Part shown: positions 16,706 through 27,652 of the stretch, in pieces
Layout: each line of letters begins with the position of its first letter
Numbering within the stretch: the first letter of the stretch is position 1
Assembly: GCF_016219575.1 (NCBI RefSeq)
Contig: NZ_JACRMG010000039.1
Location: 1 to 64,000 of the forward strand
Source of the DNA: Bradyrhizobium sp.
Lineage (GTDB): Bacteria; Pseudomonadota; Alphaproteobacteria; Rhizobiales; Xanthobacteraceae
Reading direction: 5' to 3'
DNA: 64,000 nucleotides
Position numbers and translations under genes: made by a program
The notes under the pieces: generated by a model
Database searches by the model: none
What the model saw: only the letters and a program-made list of their open reading frames with translations
What the model was told of the DNA's origin: nothing

Positions 16706-17032
16706 CGACAGCCAATCCCGATTGCGACAGACGGCATGCGGCGATGCCCGGAAGGTTCTCTAGCAGGTCTTGGGCGCGCTGCAATTTGCAGGCGAAAACA
16801 GTCCTTCGGAACAGGCCTCCCGGAGGCGCGGAATCGGACGCCGAATCGACCTTTCCTGGGCTCCCGGAATCGGCCTTTGGCGGGCTTGAAACAGCGGCAA
16901 AAAGACCTATTTATTCAATAACTTGTTGACCGAGACTTTGCGCTAGGCGCAACGCCTCTTTCGTGGCACAAATAGCAGGATTCAGCGCCTCGTATTGCGC
17001 AGCTGATTCGGGACATTTCCTCAAGGCCTCAC
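16706..17032. other. gyrB upstream region with GANTC cluster
   Basis: 327 bases between the divergent acyltransferase and gyrB. Five GANTC sites start at 16831, 16843, 16867, 16979 and 17005. An AT-rich patch (16908-16925) and TTGACC (16926-16931) suggest a promoter, but no matching -10 at normal spacing is visible. No RNA gene or terminator seen. Confidence 0.5.
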
Positions 17033-19474
<2,442 letters not shown>

Positions 19475-19490
19475 GGGTTAGGAAACAGCC

Positions 19491-20789
19491 GTGCCGCCCA
19501 TCCAGTATATTGTCGAGGGCGGCCAGCGCCTCTCCGGTACGATCGAGCCTTCCGGCAACAAAAACTCGGCGCTGCCGATCATCGCAGCTGCCCTGCTTAC
19601 CGAGCACCCCGTCACGCTCGACAATGTGCCGCGCATCCGCGACACCGAGACGCTGGTCGAGCTGGTTCGCTCGGTCGGGGCCTCCGCCGAATGGAAGGCG
19701 CGCAACACGCTCGTCATCCACGCCAAAGAAATCCGCGCCGCCGATCTCGACCCCGAACTGTGCGCGCGCATCCGCGCCTCGATCCTGCTGGCAGGCCCGC
19801 TGCTTGCCCGCTGCGGCGAGGTGGCGCTGCCGCCGCCCGGCGGCGACGTGATCGGCCGCCGGCGGCTGGACACGCACTTCCTCGCCTTCGAGCAGCTCGG
19901 CGCCACGGTGACGGCGACGCATCGGCTGGAATTCCGCGCCTCGCGGCTGAAGGGCGCCGACGTCTTCCTCGACGAGCCCAGCGTGACCGCGACCGAGAAC
20001 GCGCTGGTCGCCGCCGTCGCCGCGCGCGGGACCACCTATCTGCGCAATGCGGCCTCCGAGCCGCATGTGCAGGATCTCGCGCATTTCCTGGTCAAGCTCG
20101 GCGCCAGGATCGACGGCATCGGCACCAACACCATGGTGATCGAGGGCGGATCGACGCTGGGTCCGGCGCAGCACACCATCGGCCCCGACCATATCGAGGT
20201 CGGCTCGCTGATCGGACTTGCCGCGGTGACGCGCTCGCCGCTGCGCATCGCGCGCGCCGGGGTCGAGCACCTGCGCTCGATCCGCATGGGGTTCGAACGG
20301 CTCGGCATCGTCTGCGGCGTCGAGGACGACGACCTCATCGTGCCCTCGGGCCAGACCATGAAGATCCACGACGATTTCGGCGGCCACGTGCCGAAGCTCG
20401 AGGACCAGCCCTGGCCGGCCTTCCCGGCCGACCTGATGTCGATCGCGATCGTCACCGCCACGCAATGCGACGGCGTGATCCTGATGTTCGAGAAGATGTT
20501 CGAATCGCGGATGTTCTTCGTCGACAAGCTGATCGCGATGGGCGGGCGCATCGTGCTGTGCGACCCGCATCGCGCAATCGTCGCCGGTCCCAGCCGGCTG
20601 CGCGGCTCGGTGATGACCTCGCCCGACATCCGCGCCGGCATGGCCATGCTGCTCGCCGCGGTCTGCGCCGAGGGCACCTCGACCATCAACAATGCCGACC
20701 AGATCGAGCGCGGCTACGAGCGCATCGAGGAGCGCCTCAACGCGCTCGGCGCCAGGATTACCCGGGTGCCGGAGCGGGCGCACGGATAA
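19491..20789 (+). CDS. murA: UDP-GlcNAc 1-carboxyvinyltransferase family protein (MurA-like), catalytic Cys replaced by Asp
   Basis: 432 residues, EPT-fold enzyme that transfers enolpyruvate to UDP-GlcNAc in the first committed step of peptidoglycan synthesis. GTG start. Lys24-Asn25 (GNKNSALPI) and the Arg of the mobile loop (Arg124) are kept. So are the Asp of FPADLM and the C-terminal RGYERIEERL. At the position of E. coli Cys115 (PGGC) it reads PGGD, Asp119, codon at 19845-19847. Natural Asp variants (Mycobacterium, Chlamydia, Borrelia) are active but fosfomycin-insensitive. The sequence departs from canonical rhizobial MurA elsewhere too, so it may be a paralogue. Confidence 0.88.
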   Translation: MPPIQYIVEGGQRLSGTIEPSGNKNSALPIIAAALLTEHPVTLDNVPRIRDTETLVELVRSVGASAEWKARNTLVIHAKEIRAADLDPELCARIRASILLAGPLLARCGEVALPPPGGDVIGRRRLDTHFLAFEQLGATVTATHRLEFRASRLKGADVFLDEPSVTATENALVAAVAARGTTYLRNAASEPHVQDLAHFLVKLGARIDGIGTNTMVIEGGSTLGPAQHTIGPDHIEVGSLIGLAAVTRSPLRIARAGVEHLRSIRMGFERLGIVCGVEDDDLIVPSGQTMKIHDDFGGHVPKLEDQPWPAFPADLMSIAIVTATQCDGVILMFEKMFESRMFFVDKLIAMGGRIVLCDPHRAIVAGPSRLRGSVMTSPDIRAGMAMLLAAVCAEGTSTINNADQIERGYERIEERLNALGARITRVPERAHG

Positions 20790-20850
20790 ATCTCTTCTCT
20801 GCGCACCCCCCGGCCAATATTTCGACCAGCATAACTGCCAGTTTCGCTCC

Positions 20851-22242
20851 ATGACTTCCATCGACAAGATCGCGCGCGCGCCGGTTACGGCAACGCCGGA
20901 AAATCATCTCGCGGCCGAGCTGACCGAGACGATCCGCCTCGCCGCGCCGATGGCGCTGACGCAGCTCGGCCAGATCGCGATGATGACGACCGATCTCGCC
21001 TTCATCGGCCGGCTCGGCGACGAGGCGGTGGCCGCGGCGGCGCTCGGCCACACCGTGTTCTTCATCAGCTTCACCTTCGGCCTGGGCCTCGTCTCGGCCG
21101 TCGCGCCGCTTGCCGCGCAGGCGTTTGGCGCGCGAGACCCGCGCCAGGTGCGGCGCGCCGTGCGCACCGGCCTGTGGGCGGCGCTGCTGGTGTCGATCCC
21201 GACCCTGATCCTGCCGCTGCGCGGCGAGCAGATCCTCGTCGCACTCGGCCAGGCCCCTGAATCCGCCCGTCTCGGCCAGCAATATCTGTTCGGGCTGGCC
21301 TGGGGCATCGCGCCGGCGCTGTGGTTCATCACCATCCGCAGCTTCATGGGTGCGGTCAACCGGCCGGAGCCCATATTGTGGATCACGCTTGCGGCGGTGC
21401 CTGCCAACGCGCTTCTGGTCTACCTGCTGCTGTACGGCAAATGGGGATTGCCCGAACTCGGACTATTCGGCGCGGGGCTCGCCACCACCATCGTCAATAT
21501 CGCCACGTTCGTTGCAGGCCTGTGCTTCGTGATGTGGCGGCGGCCATTCCGCAAGTATCACATCCTGGCTCGGCTCTGGCGCATCGACTGGCCGCTGCTG
21601 CGCCAGCTGTTGGCGATCGGTGCGCCGATCTCGCTGTCCCTGCTGATGGAGTATGGCCTGTTTTCGTCGGCTGCGTTGCTGATGGGCCTGATCAGCACCG
21701 CCGCACTCGCCGCGCATCAGGTGGCGCTGCAAGTCACCGCGATCCTGTTCATGGTCCCGCTCGGCATCGGCATGGCCGCCACCGTCCGGGTCGGGCATGC
21801 GTTCGGCCGCCGCCATGCCGACGCGGTGAGACGGGCCGGCTTCACCGCGCTGTGGCTCGGCATCGCGCTTGCCGCAGCCCTTACCATCGCCGTGATCTTC
21901 TGGCGCTTCGGTATCGCAGCATTGTTCTTCGGCAGCGCGACGACTCACGGCGCGATCGAGCTGACGGCCGCGCTGCTCCTGGTCGGCGCCACCTATTTCA
22001 TCACCGACGCCATCCAGACCATCGTGGCCGGTGCGCTTCGTGGTCTCAGCGATACCCGCGTGCCGCTGCTGCTGGCGGTCGTCAGCTACTGGCTGATCGG
22101 ATTCACGCTGGCCTGCGTGCTCGGGTTCAAGACCAGTCTCGGCGCGGTCGGCGTCTGGATCGGCCTGTCCTGCGGGACTGCCGTGTACGCCGCGGCCTTG
22201 ATCCTGCGCTTCCGGCGACTGGCGAACAGGTTGGGCGCATGA
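20851..22242 (+). CDS. MATE-family multidrug efflux transporter
   Basis: 463 residues from ATG 20851, chosen because upstream in-frame sequence reads like the antisense of murA rather than protein. About twelve membrane helices in two six-helix halves, with NorM-like features (APMALTQLGQIAMMTTDLAFIGRLG near the N-terminus; GAPISLSLLMEYGLF starting the second half). Exports cationic drugs or metabolites by Na+ or H+ antiport. The stop overlaps the ATG of the next gene, so the two are coupled. Confidence 0.93.
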   Translation: MTSIDKIARAPVTATPENHLAAELTETIRLAAPMALTQLGQIAMMTTDLAFIGRLGDEAVAAAALGHTVFFISFTFGLGLVSAVAPLAAQAFGARDPRQVRRAVRTGLWAALLVSIPTLILPLRGEQILVALGQAPESARLGQQYLFGLAWGIAPALWFITIRSFMGAVNRPEPILWITLAAVPANALLVYLLLYGKWGLPELGLFGAGLATTIVNIATFVAGLCFVMWRRPFRKYHILARLWRIDWPLLRQLLAIGAPISLSLLMEYGLFSSAALLMGLISTAALAAHQVALQVTAILFMVPLGIGMAATVRVGHAFGRRHADAVRRAGFTALWLGIALAAALTIAVIFWRFGIAALFFGSATTHGAIELTAALLLVGATYFITDAIQTIVAGALRGLSDTRVPLLLAVVSYWLIGFTLACVLGFKTSLGAVGVWIGLSCGTAVYAAALILRFRRLANRLGA

Positions 22243-22712
22243 CGGTCGCAGAGGTCGCACCGCAGATCGATCCAGCCACGCTGCTCGCGGGCGCGCAATT
22301 CATGGATGCCTACCGTCTCGAGCTTGACGGTGAGCATCTCGACGCACGTCAGGCCGCGGAACGCATGATGGCACGCGCGCCGCGCTGGGTGGACGCCCTG
22401 CTGGTGCTGCGCAATCTCATGGTCGCGCCGTTCGGCCTGAAGACATCGGGCGAGGACCGGCGTCCGCCAAGCGACATCATCGGGATTTTTCCCGTGGTCA
22501 GCGAGACGCCCGAGCGGCTGGTCGCAGGCTTCAACGACAAGCATCTCGATTTCCGCGTCGTGGTCGATGTCGCGACGTCGGGCCAAAGGCAGAGCATCAC
22601 CGCAACCACCCTGGTGTTGACGCACAACTGGCTGGGGCGGACTTATCTCACGATCATCATGCCGTTCCACCGGCTGGTGGTCCGCGCCATGCTGCGGCAG
22701 GTTGCCGCCTGA
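22239..22712 (+). CDS. DUF2867 domain protein
   Basis: 157 residues, overlapping the MATE stop by four bases (ATGA). The protein matches the DUF2867 pattern: DAYRLELDGEHLDARQAAERM, then DIIGIFPVVSETPERLVAGFNDKHLDFRV and a C-terminal HNWLGRTYLTIIMPFHRLVVR. The fold resembles SRPBCC-like lipid-binding proteins, and no enzyme activity is known. Coupling to a MATE exporter is visible here; whether it aids transport is unknown. Confidence 0.85.
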   Translation: MTVAEVAPQIDPATLLAGAQFMDAYRLELDGEHLDARQAAERMMARAPRWVDALLVLRNLMVAPFGLKTSGEDRRPPSDIIGIFPVVSETPERLVAGFNDKHLDFRVVVDVATSGQRQSITATTLVLTHNWLGRTYLTIIMPFHRLVVRAMLRQVAA

Positions 22713-22790
22713 GAGAAACCACTCTCGCGCGTCGATAGACGGACTTCCGCGCCCGTGCTTTGTTGCCTCAAGCCAGAGCCGGGATGTGTC

Positions 22791-23444
22791 ATGACCCTGT
22801 CCGTCGATCTCTTCTATTCCTTCCGCAGCCCCTACAGCTACCTCGCGCTGCCCGGCACGATGCAACTCGTCGCGGGCTACGATCTCGCGGTGAACCTGCG
22901 GCCGGTCTATCCGCTGGCGGTGCGCGAGCCCGGCTTCTTCAAGAAGACCAACCCGAAATTCGCGCGCTATGTCGTGCTCGACGCCAGCCGCGTCGCCCAA
23001 CACGAGAACATCCCGTTCCGCTTTCCCCGGCCCGACCCGATCGTGCAGGACATGACGACGCTCGAAGTCGCCGCGCACCAGCCCTACATCCATCGCCTGA
23101 CGCGGCTCGGCGCCGCTGCGCAGATCGAGGGCAAGTCGCTACCCTTCACCTACGCGATCGCAAAGGTGCTGTGGGACGGCAGCGTCGCCGGCTGGCCCGA
23201 GGGCGATCATCTCGCCAGGGCAGCCGCCGCGGCCGGCTTCGACCTCGCGGCCATGGACGCCGCGATATCGGCCGATCCCGACCGCTACGAGAAGATCATC
23301 GCCGGCAACGAGCAGGATCACGCCAGTTCCGGCCATTGGGGCGTGCCGACCTTCGTGTTCGAGAACGAACCGTTCTTCGGCCAGGACCGCATCGATCTCC
23401 TGGTCTGGCGCATGGAAAGCAAGGGTCTGACCCGCAGGAAGTGA
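22791..23444 (+). CDS. 2-hydroxychromene-2-carboxylate isomerase-like protein (kappa-GST/DsbA fold)
   Basis: 217 residues from ATG 22791. The N-terminus VDLFYSFRSPYSYLA holds the Ser that binds glutathione in HCCA isomerase and kappa GSTs. The C-terminal HWGVPTFVFENEPFFGQDRI is the cis-Pro and closing strand of the fold. In naphthalene degradation the enzyme isomerises 2-hydroxychromene-2-carboxylate; many homologues, including this one with no aromatic pathway nearby, have unknown substrates. The downstream MmgE/PrpD gene lies 62 bases away and may be cotranscribed. Confidence 0.88.
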   Translation: MTLSVDLFYSFRSPYSYLALPGTMQLVAGYDLAVNLRPVYPLAVREPGFFKKTNPKFARYVVLDASRVAQHENIPFRFPRPDPIVQDMTTLEVAAHQPYIHRLTRLGAAAQIEGKSLPFTYAIAKVLWDGSVAGWPEGDHLARAAAAAGFDLAAMDAAISADPDRYEKIIAGNEQDHASSGHWGVPTFVFENEPFFGQDRIDLLVWRMESKGLTRRK

Positions 23445-23506
23445 TGTTGACGGCAGAAAATGCCGGCCGTACCAAATCCCCGACAAGGAATAACCGAGGC
23501 AACGCC

Positions 23507-24877
23507 ATGGCCAATGAAACCGCAACCCTCGCCGGTTATGTCGCCGACCTGAAATTTGCGGACATTCCGCCGGAGGTGCTGGAGCGCGCCAAGGTGCTGA
23601 CGCTCGATTTCCTCGGCAGCGCCATCCGTGCGCGCAGCGAAGCGGAATCGACGCCGTCACTGCTGAAGACGCTGGAAGCGCTCAGGCTCGATACCAGGGG
23701 CGAGTCCACCGTGTTCGGCGACACCAGGACCTGGACGCCGGCGGTGGCGGCGCTGCTCAACGGCGCGCTCGGCCATTCGCTCGACTTCGACGACACCCAT
23801 GCGGATTCCTCGCTGCACCCGAGCGCGCCGGTCGTGCCGGCCGCGTTCGCGGTCGGCGAGATGGTCGGCGCCTCCGGCCGCGACGTGCTGACCGCGATCG
23901 TCGCCGGCTACGAAGTGTGCTGCCGCCTCGGCAACGCGCTCGACCCGACCTCGCATTATGCGCGCGGCTTTCATCCGACGGCGACGGCGGGCACCTACGG
24001 TTCCGCTGCGGCGGCCGCCAAATTGTTCGGGCTGTCGAAGCAGCAGATCATCTCCGCCTTCGGCGTTGCCGGCAGCCAGGCGGCGGGGTCGCTGCAGTTC
24101 CTGGTCAACGGCGCCTGGAACAAGCGCTACCAGGTCGGCGCCGCCGCGATGAACGGCGTGATCGCGGCGACACTGGCGCGCAACGAATTCATCGGCTCGA
24201 CTGAATCAGTCGAAGGCAAGCACGGCCTGCTGGTCGGCTACAGCGACGACGCCCATCCGGACAAGGCGACCGCCGGCCTCGGCAAGGTCTACGAGACCAT
24301 GAAGATTGGCGTGAAGCCGTATCCGAGCTGCCGCTACACCCATGCGGCGCTCGATGCGCTGATCGCCATGCGGCGCGAGCACAATCTGACGCCCGACCAG
24401 ATCAGGCGGGTCGAGATCGGCCTGCACCGCAACGGCATCACGCTGACGGGCGATGCCGCCACCAAGCGGCATCCGAAATCGATCGTCGGCGGCCAGTTCT
24501 CGATGTTCTTCACCGGCGCAGTGGCGCTCGACCAGGGCTCGTTCGGTTGGGACGATTACAGCCGGCTGGGAGATGCGGCCGTCGATGCACTCGCCGACAA
24601 GTTCGACGTGGTGCAGGACGACCGGCTGGAGGCTGGCCGTACCCATCCATTCGGCGCGCGGGTCTCCATCACCACCGACGACGGCGTGCACGAGCGGCTC
24701 TACGCCGATCCCTCCGGCGAGCCGGCCACTTTCCCGGATGCCCGCGCCATGCAGCAGAAATTCCTGACGCTGGCCCGCCCCGTGCTGAACGGTCGCGCCG
24801 ACCAGCTGGCGGATGCGATCCTGTCGCTGGAGCGGTTGGACCGCGTCGAGAAGGCCACCCAGCTCGGCCGGCAGTAG
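23507..24877 (+). CDS. MmgE/PrpD family protein
   Basis: 456 residues, full length for the family that includes 2-methylcitrate dehydratase and cis-aconitate decarboxylase. Visible family motifs: LDFLGSAIRA near residue 40, the substrate segment GHSLDFDDTHADSSLHPSAPVVPA (read in two parts, about residues 88-110), and the KPYPSCRYTHAALDA block near residue 270. No other propionate genes are nearby, so the substrate is open; racemase or hydratase functions on other dicarboxylates are possible. Ends 11 bases from the convergent hydrolase gene. Confidence 0.88.
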   Translation: MANETATLAGYVADLKFADIPPEVLERAKVLTLDFLGSAIRARSEAESTPSLLKTLEALRLDTRGESTVFGDTRTWTPAVAALLNGALGHSLDFDDTHADSSLHPSAPVVPAAFAVGEMVGASGRDVLTAIVAGYEVCCRLGNALDPTSHYARGFHPTATAGTYGSAAAAAKLFGLSKQQIISAFGVAGSQAAGSLQFLVNGAWNKRYQVGAAAMNGVIAATLARNEFIGSTESVEGKHGLLVGYSDDAHPDKATAGLGKVYETMKIGVKPYPSCRYTHAALDALIAMRREHNLTPDQIRRVEIGLHRNGITLTGDAATKRHPKSIVGGQFSMFFTGAVALDQGSFGWDDYSRLGDAAVDALADKFDVVQDDRLEAGRTHPFGARVSITTDDGVHERLYADPSGEPATFPDARAMQQKFLTLARPVLNGRADQLADAILSLERLDRVEKATQLGRQ

Positions 24878-24888
24878 CCGCAGCCGTT

Positions 24889-26316
24889 TCAATTGCCTCC
24901 CGCCAGTTTGGCGTGGCCGCTCGTCGCTGCGATCACGTCGCTGACCAGCTGGAACACGCCGTCGGCCTCGGGCGGCCAGTTCGGCGAGCGGCCGAGCCGG
25001 ACGATGACCAGCTTCTCCGAGGGCACGATGACAACCCATTGCCCGATGGTGCCCTTGGCGAAGAAGGCATCGCGCGGCATGCCGCGTTCGACGCGGTAGC
25101 TCGCGCCAAAGCTGTCGCCGAGATTGGTCCAGAAGCCGGCGCCCTGGCCTACCCAGGCGCCCGGCGTAGGCTGCGCCGAATATTTCACCCAGCCTTCGGG
25201 CAGGATGCGCTTGCCCCCGGCGACGCCGTCATTGAGGTAGAGCTGGCCGAAACGCGCCCAGTCGCGCGCGCTGGCGAGCAGCTGGCTCGATCCCTCCGCA
25301 TTGCCCGCCGCGTCGAATTCGAGCGCGACGTGGCGCATGCCGAGCGGGCCGAACAGTTCCTGCCGCGCAAGCCGCATCATGTCTTCAGCGCTGCCGCCCG
25401 CGGCCTGGCGGATCAGGTGCGCGAGGATGACAGTATTGCCGTCATGGTAATTCCACGCAGCTCCCGGCGCGGTCTCAAGCCGCATGCCCTCGGCATAGGC
25501 CGCCATGTCGTTCTCCATGAACTTCATGCGGTTGACCGGCTCGAGCGCCGACGCAAGCGAAGCCGAGAGCGAACTGCCGAGCGCGAGCCCCGCGGTGTGG
25601 CGCAGCAAATGATCGAGCGTGACCGCGCGCCGCGGGTCGTCGGCGCCTTGCCAGGCGGCAATCGGCGCCGGCTCGTGCAGCTTCAGCGCGCCCTTGCGCA
25701 CCATGATGCCCGCGAGCGCCGACATCACCGATTTGGTGGCGGAGAAGCCGAGCAACGGCGTGTCGATGCCGACGCCATCGGCATAGCGCTCGGCGATGAC
25801 GCGGCCGTCCTTTAGCACCACGATGGCGCGGGTGTTGCGCGGCGTCGACTTGTCCGGCTCGGCAAAGGCGCGATCGAGCGCGGCGGCGAGCGGCGGCGAT
25901 TGCGGCACCACGACGGAGGCGCCTGCGATCTCCGGGAGCAACGGCTTCACGTCCATCGCCGGTAGCGAAATGTCGGCAACAGTGCCGCCATGATCGAGAT
26001 AGCAGCCGAGCCCTTCGCCGCGATAGACGGCGTGGCTCTTGCCGATCCCGAACAACGTCACCGTCACATCCCTGCGTGCGCGGTCGACGCGATAGTCGAG
26101 CGCCCAGGTGATCAGGCCGACGCCCGGCATCGCGGATGTGGTCTCGGCGAACACGCGCTCCGGATCGAGGCCGGAAACGAAGGTTTCCGTGCAGATCACG
26201 TTGGCGACGAAACCGGTCGCCACCTTCGGCATGTCGCGGGCACGTGCGGCCGACAGCGCCAGCGCGCTCAGCGCGGTGGAGGCAACGAGGATGAGGAACA
26301 GCTTCTTGCGGGTCAT
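24889..26316 (-). CDS. Exported serine hydrolase, class C beta-lactamase fold
   Basis: 475 residues with a Sec signal peptide (residues 1-27, ending AARARD). Catalytic SxxK is SATKS (about residue 204, in LLGFSATKSVMSALAG) and the YxN-type motif is YHDGN. The fold is shared by AmpC, DD-peptidases and EstB esterases; real beta-lactamase activity is not implied. The N-terminal 120 residues before the hydrolase core are an extra region found in some esterase-like members. It lies 140 bases downstream of an AraC regulator on the same strand. Confidence 0.88.
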   Translation of the reverse strand: MTRKKLFLILVASTALSALALSAARARDMPKVATGFVANVICTETFVSGLDPERVFAETTSAMPGVGLITWALDYRVDRARRDVTVTLFGIGKSHAVYRGEGLGCYLDHGGTVADISLPAMDVKPLLPEIAGASVVVPQSPPLAAALDRAFAEPDKSTPRNTRAIVVLKDGRVIAERYADGVGIDTPLLGFSATKSVMSALAGIMVRKGALKLHEPAPIAAWQGADDPRRAVTLDHLLRHTAGLALGSSLSASLASALEPVNRMKFMENDMAAYAEGMRLETAPGAAWNYHDGNTVILAHLIRQAAGGSAEDMMRLARQELFGPLGMRHVALEFDAAGNAEGSSQLLASARDWARFGQLYLNDGVAGGKRILPEGWVKYSAQPTPGAWVGQGAGFWTNLGDSFGASYRVERGMPRDAFFAKGTIGQWVVIVPSEKLVIVRLGRSPNWPPEADGVFQLVSDVIAATSGHAKLAGGN

Positions 26317-26456
26317 GAGGGGCTTCCTGCTTGAGGGTCGCCCCCAAGAGCCTGATGTCGGGCTCGCCTGCTCGCCGGATTTGGAACGCGGCTCGCCAAA
26401 TTCTGCAAACGTCTTGCCGATTCTGAATTTGTCCAGAAATTACAATGAAATAGCGA

Positions 26457-27512
26457 TCAGGCCGCGATCCCCCGCCGGCGGCGATACTCGGTCGGCGTCA
26501 ACCCGGTCGTCGCCTTGAAGGCGCGGTTGAAGGGTCCGAGCGAGGCAAAGCCCGCATCCATCGCAATGGTGATGACCGGCACTTCGGCCTGCGCGGGATC
26601 GGCCAGCGCCGCCTTGGCTTCCTCGATGCGGTGGTTGTTCAGGAACACATTGAAATTGCGATAGCCGAGCTTCTGGTTGATCAGCCGCCGCAGCCGGTAT
26701 TCGGGAATGGAGAGTTTGGTCGCCAGCGCGCCGATGCTGACATTGTCGTGGCGATAGATCCGCTCGTCCGCCATCAGCCGCATCAGGGCGTCGAGGAGTT
26801 TTTGATCGGCTGCGCTCGTATCGGGTTGCGGCGAAGGTTCGGCCGCGACCGGCGCGGCTGCGAACAACTCCGCGCCGCCGACGCGCAGCATCGCCAGGCA
26901 GATCGCGGCGACGACGCCGGCGAGCAACGCGCCATTAGCGGCATTGGCGATCCCGGCGGCATTGGCGCCTGAAATCGCCAGGTGCAGGATCGCATTGAGG
27001 CCGCCATAGAGTGCGGCCGCGACTACGATAAAGACGCGCACGCGACGGCGCTCCTCGACCAGGTCGGCCGACCACGATGCTACGGTCTGCACGACCGCGA
27101 GCGCGATAAAACCGAGCACCAGCAGGTTGATCGCGATGACGGAGAGCCGCGCACCGCCGGACGAAGGCGCGAGAAACGCGCAATTGGCGAAGCTGAACGC
27201 GACGACAGCCAGCCATGTCGCCGCATGCCACCAGCGCAGCCCAAAGGAATCGTCGAACAGCGCGCGCGTGAACAGCCAGAATACCACGATGTTGCCGGTC
27301 GACAGCGCGATGACAGGCGCTTGCCATGGCGTCGCGGGTGCAGGATTTCCGATCGCGTAGGTAGCCGCATGGGCGGCCGATCCCAGCGCGAGGGCCACAG
27401 CGAGACGGCCTGCCACGACATGGCGAAAATCGCGGAACAGCGTGGCGGCGAGCACCAGCAACATCGCGACAACAGCGGCGCGCAGGGCAAGGTCAAGGGC
27501 GGCAAGAGACAT
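26457..27512 (-). CDS. Membrane-anchored AraC-family transcriptional regulator
   Basis: 351 residues. The N-terminal 215 residues form about seven hydrophobic helices with no clear signal-binding domain. The C-terminal 110 residues are a complete AraC DNA-binding domain (SIGALATKLSIPEYRLRRLIN, then GFASLGPFNRAFKATTGLTPTEYRR). This 7TM-AraC layout suggests a sensor that reads a membrane or envelope signal and acts at nearby promoters. The adjacent exported serine hydrolase on the same strand is a likely target or partner. Confidence 0.9.
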   Translation of the reverse strand: MSLAALDLALRAAVVAMLLVLAATLFRDFRHVVAGRLAVALALGSAAHAATYAIGNPAPATPWQAPVIALSTGNIVVFWLFTRALFDDSFGLRWWHAATWLAVVAFSFANCAFLAPSSGGARLSVIAINLLVLGFIALAVVQTVASWSADLVEERRRVRVFIVVAAALYGGLNAILHLAISGANAAGIANAANGALLAGVVAAICLAMLRVGGAELFAAAPVAAEPSPQPDTSAADQKLLDALMRLMADERIYRHDNVSIGALATKLSIPEYRLRRLINQKLGYRNFNVFLNNHRIEEAKAALADPAQAEVPVITIAMDAGFASLGPFNRAFKATTGLTPTEYRRRRGIAA

Positions 27513-27652
27513 CTAGATTATTGAACCATGAACGCTGTTGGTTTCGAATCCTAGTGCAGTCTGCACCGCACATCAATTTATTGCGACGGACGGTCGCTTG
27601 GCCGCGACGACAGGAAGCGTATGATCGCCAAGAATAGTAACGGAGTATCCCC

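Noticed and set aside
24889..26316. Annotation of the serine hydrolase as a beta-lactamase resistance gene
   Set aside because: The fold and SxxK motif are shared with esterases and DD-peptidases; the long N-terminal region and lack of AmpC-specific motifs give no support for beta-lactam hydrolysis.
27535..27560. tRNA T-arm-like sequence (GGTTTCGAATCC)
   Set aside because: The loop has one extra T and no acceptor, D or anticodon arm can be folded around it. No tRNA found in the window.
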